Source: Williamsia phyllosphaerae
GTDB lineage: Bacteria; Actinomycetota; Actinomycetes; Mycobacteriales; Mycobacteriaceae
Length of the DNA: 64,000 nt
Assembly (NCBI RefSeq): GCF_014635305.1
Contig: NZ_BMCS01000003.1
Location: 372,001-436,000 of the forward strand
Reading direction: 5' to 3'
Shown: positions 24,545 through 32,310 of the stretch, piece after piece
How positions within the stretch are numbered: the first letter of the stretch is position 1
Layout of the letters: each line of letters opens with the position of its first letter
Position numbers and translations under genes: made by a program
The notes under the pieces: generated by a model
Told to the model about the DNA's origin: nothing
The model's input: only the letters and a program-made list of their open reading frames with translations
Database searches by the model: none

Positions 24545-25405
24545 ATGGCGACCATCGAGGAGATCCTGCAACTCGAGACGATCGATGCGGACATCTATCG
24601 CGGCGGCGCACACGCGAGTCAGCTGCAGCGCACGTTCGGCGGACAGGTCGCGGGACAGGCGCTCGTGTCGGCGACCCACACCGTCGACCCGTCCTACCGG
24701 GTCCATTCGTTGCACGGATACTTCCTCCGCCCGGGCAACCCCGATCAGCCGACGATCTTCCTGGTCGACCGTGTCCGCGACGGACGGTCGTTCTGCACGC
24801 GACGCGTCACCGGCATGCAGGGCGGTGAGGCCATCTTCTCGATGTCGGCGTCGTTCGGCATCCCGTCGGACGGGCTGGTGCACCAGGACGAGATGCCGCC
24901 CGCTCCGGACCCGGAGAGCATCGCCGATCCGTTCCTCGCCCGGACCGAGGCCCAGAAGTCGGTGTTCCGGGAGTGGGAGAACTTCGACATCCGGATCGTG
25001 CCGCACGAGCAGATGGTCCGCTACGAGCGGTTCGCCGCGCAGCAGCGTGTGTGGTTCCGCTACCGGCACCGCCTGCCCGACGACCAGGTCTTCCACGTCT
25101 GCACCCTCGCCTACATGAGCGACATGACGTTGCTCGGTTCGGCGAAGGTCGCCCACCCCGACGCCAACCCGCAGAGCGCCTCGCTCGATCACGCGATGTG
25201 GTTCCTCCGGCCGTTCCGCGCCGACGAGTGGTTGCTCTACGACCAGACCTCACCCTCGGCGGCCGACGGACGCGCCCTGACCCAGGGCCGCATCTTCGAC
25301 GCCGACGGCCGCATGGTGGCGGCGGTGACCCAGGAGGGTCTCGCGCGCGTCGGGCGCGAGATGCCCGTCGACCAGCACGCCAAGCGCGATCAGGACACGA
25401 AATGA
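24545..25405 (+). CDS. tesB: acyl-CoA thioesterase II
   Basis: Double hot-dog fold thioesterase that hydrolyses medium- and long-chain acyl-CoA. Seen: first half with FGGQVAGQALVSATHTVDP and LHGYFLRPGNPDQPTIF, second half with LDHAMWFLRPFRADEWLLYD (active-site Asp in SLDHAMW) and GRIFDADGRMVAAVTQEGL. 286 residues, normal length. ATG at 24545 follows GAGGAGG at 24529-24535. pdxT begins 10 bases downstream, so the two are co-transcribed. Confidence 0.95.
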   Translation: MATIEEILQLETIDADIYRGGAHASQLQRTFGGQVAGQALVSATHTVDPSYRVHSLHGYFLRPGNPDQPTIFLVDRVRDGRSFCTRRVTGMQGGEAIFSMSASFGIPSDGLVHQDEMPPAPDPESIADPFLARTEAQKSVFREWENFDIRIVPHEQMVRYERFAAQQRVWFRYRHRLPDDQVFHVCTLAYMSDMTLLGSAKVAHPDANPQSASLDHAMWFLRPFRADEWLLYDQTSPSAADGRALTQGRIFDADGRMVAAVTQEGLARVGREMPVDQHAKRDQDTK

Positions 25406-25415
25406 CCGACGCACG

Positions 25416-26018
25416 GTGACACCGACCGTCGGCGTGCTCGCCCTGCAGGGCGACGTGCGCGAACACATCGCTGCCCTCGACGAGGTGGGTGCGCGTGGGG
25501 TCCTGGTCCGTCGCCCCGCCGAACTCGCTGCGGTCGACGGCATCGTCATCCCCGGCGGCGAGTCCACCACGATGAGCCGACTCCTCGAACTGCTCGAACT
25601 CCTCGACCCCCTGCGCGCACAGTTGGCGCAGGGACTGCCCGCCTACGGATCCTGTGCGGGGATGATCCTGCTCGCGTCGACCGTCCTCGACACCCGTCCC
25701 GATGCCCATCACCTCGATGCCCTCGACATCACGGTGCGGCGCAACGCATTCGGGCGTCAGGTGCAGTCGTTCGAGACCGATCTGGAGCTGTCCGGGATCG
25801 CGGGCGGGCCGATGCGGGCGGTCTTCATCCGCGCGCCGTGGGTGGAGGAGACCGGCGAGGGGGTCGAGATCCTGGCGCGGGTACCGAACGGCCCGGCCGC
25901 CGGACGCGTGGTCGCGGTGCGCCAGGGACAGGTGCTGGCCACCTCGTTCCATCCCGAGGTGACCGGCGACCGGCGCGTCCACCGTCACTTCGTGGAGATG
26001 ATCACCCGGTCGGCGTGA
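25416..26018 (+). CDS. pdxT: pyridoxal 5'-phosphate synthase glutaminase subunit PdxT
   Basis: Class I glutamine amidotransferase that feeds ammonia to PdxS. Seen: oxyanion loop GIVIPGGESTT near residues 42-52, nucleophile Cys80 in YGSCAGM, and His179/Glu181 in FHPEV, so the triad is intact. 200 residues, GTG start at 25416. It lies 10 bases after tesB; its partner pdxS is two genes upstream in the same direction. Confidence 0.96.
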   Translation: MTPTVGVLALQGDVREHIAALDEVGARGVLVRRPAELAAVDGIVIPGGESTTMSRLLELLELLDPLRAQLAQGLPAYGSCAGMILLASTVLDTRPDAHHLDALDITVRRNAFGRQVQSFETDLELSGIAGGPMRAVFIRAPWVEETGEGVEILARVPNGPAAGRVVAVRQGQVLATSFHPEVTGDRRVHRHFVEMITRSA

Positions 26019-26054
26019 CGGGAGTGAATGCGTGGTGGCGCAGGGGTGTCCGGG

Positions 26055-26060
26055 TAGGAT
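26055..26060 (+). promoter_or_regulatory. possible yebC -10 box
   Basis: TAGGAT fits a TANNNT -10 box, about 125 bases before the yebC ATG. A clear -35 is not seen. The yebC ribosome site (AAAGGGG) lies at 26170-26176. Confidence 0.4.
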
Positions 26061-26186
26061 CGCTTCGGCACCGACGCCCCTGCGCGCCCCGATGACGACG
26101 GGCGCGGTGTGGTCGCGGCGATGCGAGACGACGCGAAGAAACCCCGACACGCCGCGGCGTGATCGGGTGAGAAAGGGGCACCTGCG

Positions 26187-26942
26187 ATGAGCGGCCATTC
26201 CAAGTGGGCCACCACCAAGCACAAGAAGGCGGTGGTGGACGCCAAGCGCAGCAAGATGTTCGCGAAGCTGGTGAAGAACATCGAGGTCGCGGCGCGGACC
26301 GGCGGCGGCGACCCCGTCGGCAACCCGACCCTGTTCGACGCGATCCAGAAGGCCAAGAAGTCCTCGGTGCCCAACGAGAACATCGAGCGGGCCCGCAAAC
26401 GGGGCGGCGGCGAAGAGGCCGGCGGCGCCGACTGGCAGAACATCACCTACGAGGGCTACGGGCCCAACGGCGTCGCGCTGCTCATCGAGTGCCTCACCGA
26501 CAACCGCAACCGCGCCGCCGGCGAGGTCCGCACCGCGATGACCCGCAACGGCGGCAACATGGCCGATCCCGGATCGGTCGCCTACCTGTTCACCCGCAAG
26601 GGCGTGGTGACGTTGGAGAAGTCGGATCAGTCCGAGGACGACGTGCTCGACGCGGTCCTCGAGGCCGGCGCCGAGGAGATCACCGACCTCGGCGACTCCT
26701 TCGAGATCATCAGCGAGCCGACCGATCTCGTCGCGGTCCGCTCCGCCCTGCAGAGCTCCGGCATCGACTACGACTCGGCCGAGGCCAGCTTCCGCGCATC
26801 GGTGGAGGTGCCGGTGGACGCCGACGGCGCCCGCAAGGTGTTCAAGCTGATCGACGCACTCGAGGACTCCGACGACGTGCAGAACGTCTACAGCAATGTC
26901 GACATCAGCGACGATGTACTCGCGGAACTCGACGAGGACTGA
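26187..26942 (+). CDS. yebC: YebC/PmpR-family protein (TACO1 family)
   Basis: 251-residue member of the YebC family, known both as transcriptional regulators and, more recently, as ribosome-associated factors that relieve stalling at proline stretches. Seen: the N-terminal signature MSGHSKWATTKHKKAVVDAK, PNENIERARKRGGGEEAGG, EGYGPNGVALLIECLTDNRN and a C-terminus DVLAELDED. In most actinobacteria yebC leads ruvCAB; here a convergent uridine-kinase-like gene and a LexA-controlled ruvC promoter come between. The last codons are repeated downstream of the stop (see repeat). Confidence 0.95.
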   Translation: MSGHSKWATTKHKKAVVDAKRSKMFAKLVKNIEVAARTGGGDPVGNPTLFDAIQKAKKSSVPNENIERARKRGGGEEAGGADWQNITYEGYGPNGVALLIECLTDNRNRAAGEVRTAMTRNGGNMADPGSVAYLFTRKGVVTLEKSDQSEDDVLDAVLEAGAEEITDLGDSFEIISEPTDLVAVRSALQSSGIDYDSAEASFRASVEVPVDADGARKVFKLIDALEDSDDVQNVYSNVDISDDVLAELDED

Positions 26943-27014
26943 CGAACCGCTCGCGCGAACGTGACGTGTCGATTCCCGCGACTCGATGTCACTGCAGAGC
27001 TCGACGAGGACTGA
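26894..27014 (+). repeat. duplicated 3' tail of yebC
   Basis: Bases 26912-26942 (ending DVLAELDED-stop) are repeated with few changes at 26984-27014, in the same reading frame, 72 bases on (DVTAELDED-stop). Weaker similarity extends some 15-20 bases further 5'. It looks like a scar of a slipped or recombined gene end; the region between the copies holds no other signal I can identify. Confidence 0.75.
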
Positions 27015-27022
27015 GGGCGCGC

Positions 27023-27634
27023 CTACCCGGCTGTCCTGATCGCCGGCCGATCCGCGTGCTCGTAGCGCACCGTCACATCGGACTCGGCGGCAGTTCGAGC
27101 ATGGTCGACGACGGCGTCCACGGTCCACGCGGCGTCGGTCGGGGTGGTCCGTCGTAACGCGGCCTCGCTCATCGTCAGTGTGACGGTCGGGGAGAGGTCC
27201 AACCCACGCCCCGACAGCATCGGGCCCGCCACGATCACGACCTGATCGGGTGCTGCCGAGACCGGTCGGTCGCGCGGGGAGCGATCGGTGCGCTCGTCCC
27301 AGAGTCGGGGGAGCCACACGCCGGTGTCCCGGAGCGCGGTGACCACCTCCCGGTCGAGGGCGTCGTAGTCGAACCACGCCGTCCGGTAGCTCTCGGTGTC
27401 GGTGCGGCCGAACTCCATCCGCACCGAGGCGGGTCGGATGTAGTCGACGACGCGTACGACCGCGGCCGGTCGTCCGGAGGCCCGCAACGCCGCCGCCACG
27501 TCGTCGGCGAGCCGGTCGGGATGCGCCGCGTCCGCACCCTCTATCCCCCCGACGACCCGGCCGGGGCGCTCGGCGAACACCGCGACACACGCCTCCACGA
27601 GTCCGGCAGGGGTGGTCGGTCGGTACGTAGGCAT
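27023..27634 (-). CDS. uridine-kinase-like protein with degenerate P-loop
   Basis: 203 residues, soluble. The architecture follows uridine/phosphoribulokinase-like proteins of actinobacteria: N-terminal strand RVVGGIEGADAAHPDRLAD where a kinase would have GxDGxGKT, then VRVVDYIRPASVRMEFGRTD, TAWFDYDALDREVV and VIVAGPMLSGRGLDL. The Walker A Lys-Ser/Thr is absent (AHPD in its place), which I recall as common in this actinobacterial subfamily, so kinase activity is doubtful. ATG at 27634. Convergent with yebC, 80 bases apart including the duplicated tail; divergent from ruvC. Confidence 0.8.
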   Translation of the reverse strand: MPTYRPTTPAGLVEACVAVFAERPGRVVGGIEGADAAHPDRLADDVAAALRASGRPAAVVRVVDYIRPASVRMEFGRTDTESYRTAWFDYDALDREVVTALRDTGVWLPRLWDERTDRSPRDRPVSAAPDQVVIVAGPMLSGRGLDLSPTVTLTMSEAALRRTTPTDAAWTVDAVVDHARTAAESDVTVRYEHADRPAIRTAG

Positions 27635-27683
27635 CGGTGCCGATTCTCCCGTGTTGCTGCCGGGCCGCTGTCACGGACCCCGC

Positions 27684-27706
27684 TAGACTCTCGAACAACT
27701 GTTCGC
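27684..27706 (+). promoter_or_regulatory. ruvCAB promoter with LexA (SOS) box
   Basis: TCGAACAACTGTTCGC at 27691-27706 matches the actinobacterial SOS box TCGAAC-N4-GTTCGA in all but the last base. It directly follows a -10 box TAGACT at 27684-27689, so LexA would cover the transcription start. GGAGG at 27715-27719 is the ruvC ribosome site. Confidence 0.9.
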
Positions 27707-27724
27707 TTCTCCCCGGAGGTACGA

Positions 27725-28306
27725 GTGCGCGTCATGGGTGTCGACCCCGGTCTGACCAGGTGCGGTATCGCACTGGTCGAGTCCGGATCCGGACGGTCGG
27801 TGACCGCACTCGACGTCGACGTGGTGCGGACGCCCGCAGACATGGACCTCGCCGAGCGGCTCCTCGCGATCCACACCGCGGCCGTGCACTGGCTCGACAC
27901 CCACCTCCCCGACGTCGTCGCCGTGGAGCGGGTGTTCGCGCAGAACCAGGTGAGCACCGCGATGGGCACCGCCCAGGCCGCGGGCGTCATCGCGCTCGCG
28001 GCCGCACAGCGGGGCGTACCCGTCCGATTCCACACCCCCAGTGAGGTGAAGGCCGCCGTGACCGGCAGTGGACGTGCAGACAAGGCCCAGGTCACCACCA
28101 TGATCACCCGCATCTTGGGGATGCAGGAGAAGCCCAAACCCGCAGACGCCGCCGATGCACTGGCCTTGGCGATCTGTCACTGCTGGCGCGGTCCCGCCGC
28201 CGAACGCCTCGCGCAGGCCGAGGCGCGCGCCGCCGCGATCACCGCGTCGCGACTCGCCGCGGCGAAGGCCGCGGGCACGCCCGTCCGGGCACGGGTGCGC
28301 CGATGA
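27725..28306 (+). CDS. ruvC: Holliday junction resolvase RuvC
   Basis: Endonuclease that cuts Holliday junctions in recombination repair. Seen: VRVMGVDPGLTRCG with the first catalytic Asp at residue 7, VVAVERVFAQNQVSTAMGTA with the Glu, and EKPKPADAADALALA with the C-terminal Asp pair. The GTG at 27725 is chosen because GGAGG stands five bases before it; the ATG nine bases on is too far. 193 residues with an Ala/Arg-rich tail. Its ATGA overlaps ruvA; ruvA overlaps ruvB. Controlled by the LexA box upstream. Confidence 0.96.
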   Translation: MRVMGVDPGLTRCGIALVESGSGRSVTALDVDVVRTPADMDLAERLLAIHTAAVHWLDTHLPDVVAVERVFAQNQVSTAMGTAQAAGVIALAAAQRGVPVRFHTPSEVKAAVTGSGRADKAQVTTMITRILGMQEKPKPADAADALALAICHCWRGPAAERLAQAEARAAAITASRLAAAKAAGTPVRARVRR

Positions 28307-28905
28307 TCGCGTCGCTGCGAGGCCCGGTGTTGCACATCGCGCTCGACCACCTGGTCATCGAGTGTGCCGGCGTGGGCTACCGCGTCCTGGCGACGCCGTC
28401 GACGCTGGCCGCTGTCAACCGCGACTCGGAGACGACGCTGCTCACGACGATGATCGTCCGCGAGGACTCGATGACCCTCTACGGGTTCACCGAGCCCGAC
28501 GCGCGGGAGTTGTTCGCGCTGCTGCAGACGGTGACGGGCGTGGGCCCGCGCCTGGCGATGGCGACCCTGGCCGTTCTCGAACCCGACTCGCTACGGATGG
28601 CGTTGGCCGACTCCGACATCAAGGCCCTGTGCACGGTTCCGGGAATCGGTAAACGTGTCGCCGAGCGGCTCGCGGTCGAGTTGCGCGACAAGGTCGACCG
28701 CCCGCACGCGGGACCGCGTGCGCACGAGGGCGCCGGCGCACCGATGGGCGTCGGTGACCAGGTCGTCGAGGCCCTCACCGGACTCGGGTTCGGGCTGCCC
28801 GCGGCCGAACGGGCGGTGGCGAGTGTGCTCGCCGACGAACCGGACGCGGATTCGGCGAGGGCGCTGCGGGCGAGTCTCGCCCTGCTCGGGAAGGGCACGC
28901 GATGA
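28303..28905 (+). CDS. ruvA: Holliday junction branch migration protein RuvA
   Basis: Tetrameric junction-binding subunit that loads RuvB. Seen: N-terminal OB domain MIASLRGPVLHIALDHLVIE, helix-hairpin-helix motifs around TGVGPRLAMATL and VPGIGKRVAERLAVELRDK, an acidic-to-Gly-rich linker, and domain III (VVEALTGLGFGLPAAERAV) that contacts RuvB. 200 residues. Overlaps ruvC and ruvB by four bases each. Confidence 0.96.
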   Translation: MIASLRGPVLHIALDHLVIECAGVGYRVLATPSTLAAVNRDSETTLLTTMIVREDSMTLYGFTEPDARELFALLQTVTGVGPRLAMATLAVLEPDSLRMALADSDIKALCTVPGIGKRVAERLAVELRDKVDRPHAGPRAHEGAGAPMGVGDQVVEALTGLGFGLPAAERAVASVLADEPDADSARALRASLALLGKGTR

Positions 28906-30014
28906 CCGACGGCGCTGATCAGTACCCCGGTACCGATGCATTCGACGAGCCCGACGACCGCGACGTGAGTCCGTTCTCGGTGACCGGTGACGGTGACTTC
29001 GACACCAACCTGCGGCCGCGGAGCCTGGGTGACTTCATCGGCCAGCCCCGGGTGTGCGAGCAACTCGAACTCGTCCTGGCCGGGGCCCGCGGTCGTGGCG
29101 GCACGCCCGACCACATTCTGCTGTCCGGTCCGCCCGGACTCGGCAAGACCTCGCTGGCGATGATCATCGCCGGTGAGATGGGGGCGGCGATCCGCGTGAC
29201 GTCGGGCCCTGCGCTCGAGCGGGCCGGCGACCTCGCGGCGATGCTCTCCAACCTCGTCGAGGGCGATGTGCTGTTCATCGACGAGATCCACCGGATCGCC
29301 CGCCCGGCCGAGGAGATGCTGTACCTCGCCATGGAGGACTACCGCGTCGACGTCGTCGTCGGCAAGGGGCCGGGTGCGACATCGATCCCACTGGACGTGG
29401 CCCCGTTCACCCTGGTCGGGGCGACCACGCGCTCGGGCTCGCTCACCGGTCCGCTCCGCGACCGTTTCGGGTTCACCGCCCACATGGAGTTCTACGAGGC
29501 GTCGGAACTGCTGCAGGTCATCACCCGTTCAGCCGGGATCCTGGGCATCTCGATGAACCACGATGCCGGCGCCGAGATCGCCGGTCGGTCGCGGGGGACA
29601 CCCCGCATCGCCAACCGACTGCTGCGCCGCGTCCGCGACTACGCCGAGGTCCGCGGCGACGGCGTGGTCACCCTCGACGTCGCCCGGGCCGCGTTGCGCG
29701 TCTACGACGTCGACGAACTCGGCTTCGACCGCCTCGATCGTGCGGTGCTCAACGCCCTGGTCCGGGGTTTCGGCGGGGGACCGGTCGGCGTGTCGACGAT
29801 CGCCGTGGCGGTCGGTGAGGAACCGGCCACCGTCGAGGAGGTGTGCGAACCGTTCCTGGTCCGGGCCGGGATGATCGCGCGCACGCCGCGCGGCCGGATC
29901 GCGACCGCCGCGGCGTGGCACCACCTCGACCTGACCCCGCCCGCAGGCGCCCTCAACGCGTCGTTCGGGGTCCGCGTGCGCGACGACGACACCCTGTTCG
30001 GCCCCGACCTCTAG
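28902..30014 (+). CDS. ruvB: Holliday junction branch migration ATPase RuvB
   Basis: AAA+ motor of the RuvABC resolvasome. Seen: RPRSLGDFIGQPRVCEQLEL, Walker A LSGPPGLGKTSLAM near residue 80, Walker B VLFIDEIHRIARPAEE, sensor LVGATTRSGSLTGPLRDRFG with the arginine finger, and a C-terminal winged helix (TPRGRIATAAAWHHL). 370 residues; the first 25 are an acidic extension, common in actinobacteria. Last gene of the ruvCAB operon. Confidence 0.97.
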   Translation: MTDGADQYPGTDAFDEPDDRDVSPFSVTGDGDFDTNLRPRSLGDFIGQPRVCEQLELVLAGARGRGGTPDHILLSGPPGLGKTSLAMIIAGEMGAAIRVTSGPALERAGDLAAMLSNLVEGDVLFIDEIHRIARPAEEMLYLAMEDYRVDVVVGKGPGATSIPLDVAPFTLVGATTRSGSLTGPLRDRFGFTAHMEFYEASELLQVITRSAGILGISMNHDAGAEIAGRSRGTPRIANRLLRRVRDYAEVRGDGVVTLDVARAALRVYDVDELGFDRLDRAVLNALVRGFGGGPVGVSTIAVAVGEEPATVEEVCEPFLVRAGMIARTPRGRIATAAAWHHLDLTPPAGALNASFGVRVRDDDTLFGPDL

Positions 30015-30166
30015 ACGCGATCGTGCGAGGTCACCCGGCGGATTCTGGACGTGCCGCGAGAAGGTGGCACACTGGTACCTCAGCGTGACCCATGTCGCGT
30101 TCTTTCGATGCACCACCCGAGACGACCGCATTTCCCAGACAACCCTGACGAGGACTGAACGACACC

Positions 30167-30565
30167 ATGGAATTCCTGTTCCCGATCCTGCTGATCTTCC
30201 TGGTCGGCTTCATGTTCCTGTCCGTTCGGCGCCAGAAGAAGGCCGCCACCGCCGCGCAGGAGATGCAGGATTCCCTGCAGCCGGGCGCGCGGGTCCAGAC
30301 CACCTCGGGCACCTACGCGACCGTGGTCGGACTCGCCGACGGCGTCGTCGACCTGGAACTGGCCCCCGGCGTGGTCTCCCGCTGGAACCGGTTGGCCGTC
30401 CGTGAGGTCGTGCACGCCGACGACCTCGCCGCGTCGTTCCCCGGTGCATCCACCGATCACTTCGACGCCGACGACGAGCTCGAGGCGCACGACGATTTCG
30501 CACCGGCCGATCACGACGCCGACGACACCGTGACCCTCGACAAGAGGGCCGACAGCGACAAGTGA
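30167..30565 (+). CDS. yajC: preprotein translocase subunit YajC
   Basis: Small SecDF-associated membrane protein. Seen: a single N-terminal helix (FLFPILLIFLVGFMFLSVR), then the YajC core with QEMQDSLQPGARVQTTSGTY and VVDLELAPGVVSRW, and an acidic C-terminal tail rich in Asp, His and Ala (residues 80-132). ATG at 30167. The 152 bases between ruvB and yajC carry no clear promoter. It precedes secD by 176 bases that fold into three hairpins. Confidence 0.92.
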   Translation: MEFLFPILLIFLVGFMFLSVRRQKKAATAAQEMQDSLQPGARVQTTSGTYATVVGLADGVVDLELAPGVVSRWNRLAVREVVHADDLAASFPGASTDHFDADDELEAHDDFAPADHDADDTVTLDKRADSDK

Positions 30566-30570
30566 CGCAG

Positions 30571-30686
30571 TGGCCGCGACCATCGGTGTCGCGGCCATCG
30601 CCACGTCCGACAGGGCTACGTACCCGGTTCGCGAGACCGGGCACGTAGCCTGTCGTGCGGGCCGACGACTCTTCATCCGTCGTCGG
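30571..30686 (+). other. three consecutive hairpins between yajC and secD
   Basis: Stem 1: TGGCCGCGAC (30571-30580) with GTCGCGGCCA (30588-30597), 10 bp, 7-base loop. Stem 2: 30608-30655, an outer CGACAG/CTGTCG and GCTACGT/ACGTAGC with one bulge and an inner CCCGGT/ACCGGG, about 19 bp in all. Stem 3: CCGACGAC (30662-30669) with GTCGTCGG (30679-30686). None has a U-tract. They could be an attenuator, an RNA-processing site or a terminator before a secD promoter. Confidence 0.7.
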
Positions 30687-30741
30687 TGAGTGGATCCAGC
30701 CCGGGTCGGCACTTCAGTTCATACGAGGAGACGTAAGCAGC

Positions 30742-32310
30742 GTGGCATCGTCCAATCGCGAGATCCCGCCCGTGCGGATGTTGACCATCTTCTTCCTGTT
30801 GATGGCCATCGTGTTCGGGCTGGTGTTCTTCACCGGCGGCGGCAAACCGGAACCGAAGCTCGGCATCGACCTGCAGGGCGGCACCCGGGTGACGCTCACC
30901 GCGCGCACCCCGGACGGGAGCGCGCCGGCCAAGGACCAGCTCGACAAGGCCAAGCAGATCATCGAGCAGCGTGTCAACGGGCTCGGCGTCGGCGGGTCCG
31001 AGGTCATCACCGACGGTAACAACCTCGTGATCACCGTTCCGGGTACCGACGGACGGCAGGCCCGCTCGCTCGGTCAGACCGCGCGTCTCTACGTCCGCCC
31101 GGTCGAGACCGTGCAGCCGGCCACGCCGCAGCAACCGACCACCCCGCCCGCGGATCAGACCGCGGCCCAGGCGATCGCCGCGGCGAAAGCTGTGCGTCAG
31201 GCCCCGGCCGGTGACGCCGCGACGAATCAGGCGGCGGTCGCGAAACTGACCCCGCAGCTGGCCAAGACCGACTGCAGCGCCGGTGCCACCGACCCGCTGC
31301 AGGGCAACGACGACCCCTCCCAGTACCTCGTGTCGTGCAGCCAGGACGGTACCCAGGTCTACCTGCTCGGCCCGCAGATCATCGACGGCCGCGACATCGC
31401 CGACGCGAGCGCCACCACCAGCTCGCAGGGTGGTGCGTGGATCGTCAACGTCGAGTTCCGCAACCGGGCCAAGGACTTCTGGCCGCAGTACACCGGCGCC
31501 AACATCGGCAAGCAGACCGCGTTCACCCTCGACTCCCGTGTCGTCAGCGCCCCCCAGATCCAGGGCGCCATCAACACCCCGAGCACCGAGATCAGCGGAA
31601 ACTTCAACCAGTCCGGTGCCAAGGACCTCGCGAACGTGCTCAAGTACGGGTCGCTGCCACTGTCGTTCAGCTCGTCTGATGCCGAGACCGTCTCCGCCAC
31701 ACTGGGACTGGCCTCGCTGCGAGCCGGACTGATCGCCGGCGCGATCGGACTCATCGCCGTCCTCGCCTACGCGCTGCTGTACTACCGCATGCTCGGCTTC
31801 CTCACGATGCTGTCGCTGATCGTGGCCGGGATGATGGTCTACGGGATCATGGTGCTGCTCGGCCGCTACATCGGCTTCACCCTCGACCTGTCCGGCATCG
31901 CCGGTCTGATCATCGGTATCGGCATGACCGCCGACTCGTTCGTCGTCTACTTCGAACGAATAAAGGACGAGATGCGCGAGGGCCGAAGTTTCCGGTCCGC
32001 GGTGCCCAGGGGCTGGGTGCGGGCGCGGAGAACGATCTGGTCGGGCAACGCGGTCAGTTTCATCGCTGCCGCTGCGATCTACTTCCTGGCCATCGGTGAG
32101 GTCCGCGGCTTCGCGTTCACCCTCGGCCTGACCACCATCCTCGACATCGTCGTGGTGTTCCTCGTGACCCATCCTCTGGTGGCGCTCGCGAGCCGGTCGT
32201 CGTTCCTGTCCAAGCCCTCGGTCAACGGCCTCGGTGCCGTCACCGACGTGGCCAAGGAACGCCGTCAGGCGGCCGCCGACGCGGCCTCGTTGCAGAAGGA
32301 GACCGTCTGA
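30742..32310 (+). CDS. secD: protein translocase subunit SecD
   Basis: Proton-driven RND-type partner of the Sec translocon. Seen: first membrane helix at residues 12-30, D1 motif PKLGIDLQGGTRVTL, a large periplasmic domain with a Gln/Pro/Thr-rich insert (about 125-180), and five C-terminal helices with LSGIAGLIIGIGMTADSFVV and YFERIKDEMREGRS, the conserved D5 motif. GTG at 30742 is chosen, 10 bases after GAGGAGA; the open frame upstream runs through the hairpins and is not credible. 522 residues. Its stop overlaps the secF ATG (TGATG). Confidence 0.95.
   Translation: MASSNREIPPVRMLTIFFLLMAIVFGLVFFTGGGKPEPKLGIDLQGGTRVTLTARTPDGSAPAKDQLDKAKQIIEQRVNGLGVGGSEVITDGNNLVITVPGTDGRQARSLGQTARLYVRPVETVQPATPQQPTTPPADQTAAQAIAAAKAVRQAPAGDAATNQAAVAKLTPQLAKTDCSAGATDPLQGNDDPSQYLVSCSQDGTQVYLLGPQIIDGRDIADASATTSSQGGAWIVNVEFRNRAKDFWPQYTGANIGKQTAFTLDSRVVSAPQIQGAINTPSTEISGNFNQSGAKDLANVLKYGSLPLSFSSSDAETVSATLGLASLRAGLIAGAIGLIAVLAYALLYYRMLGFLTMLSLIVAGMMVYGIMVLLGRYIGFTLDLSGIAGLIIGIGMTADSFVVYFERIKDEMREGRSFRSAVPRGWVRARRTIWSGNAVSFIAAAAIYFLAIGEVRGFAFTLGLTTILDIVVVFLVTHPLVALASRSSFLSKPSVNGLGAVTDVAKERRQAAADAASLQKETV

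Noticed and set aside
30655..30741. N-terminal extension of SecD or a secretion-monitoring leader peptide
   Set aside because: The in-frame extension passes through hairpin 3 and has no ribosome site; GAGGAGA supports the GTG at 30742.
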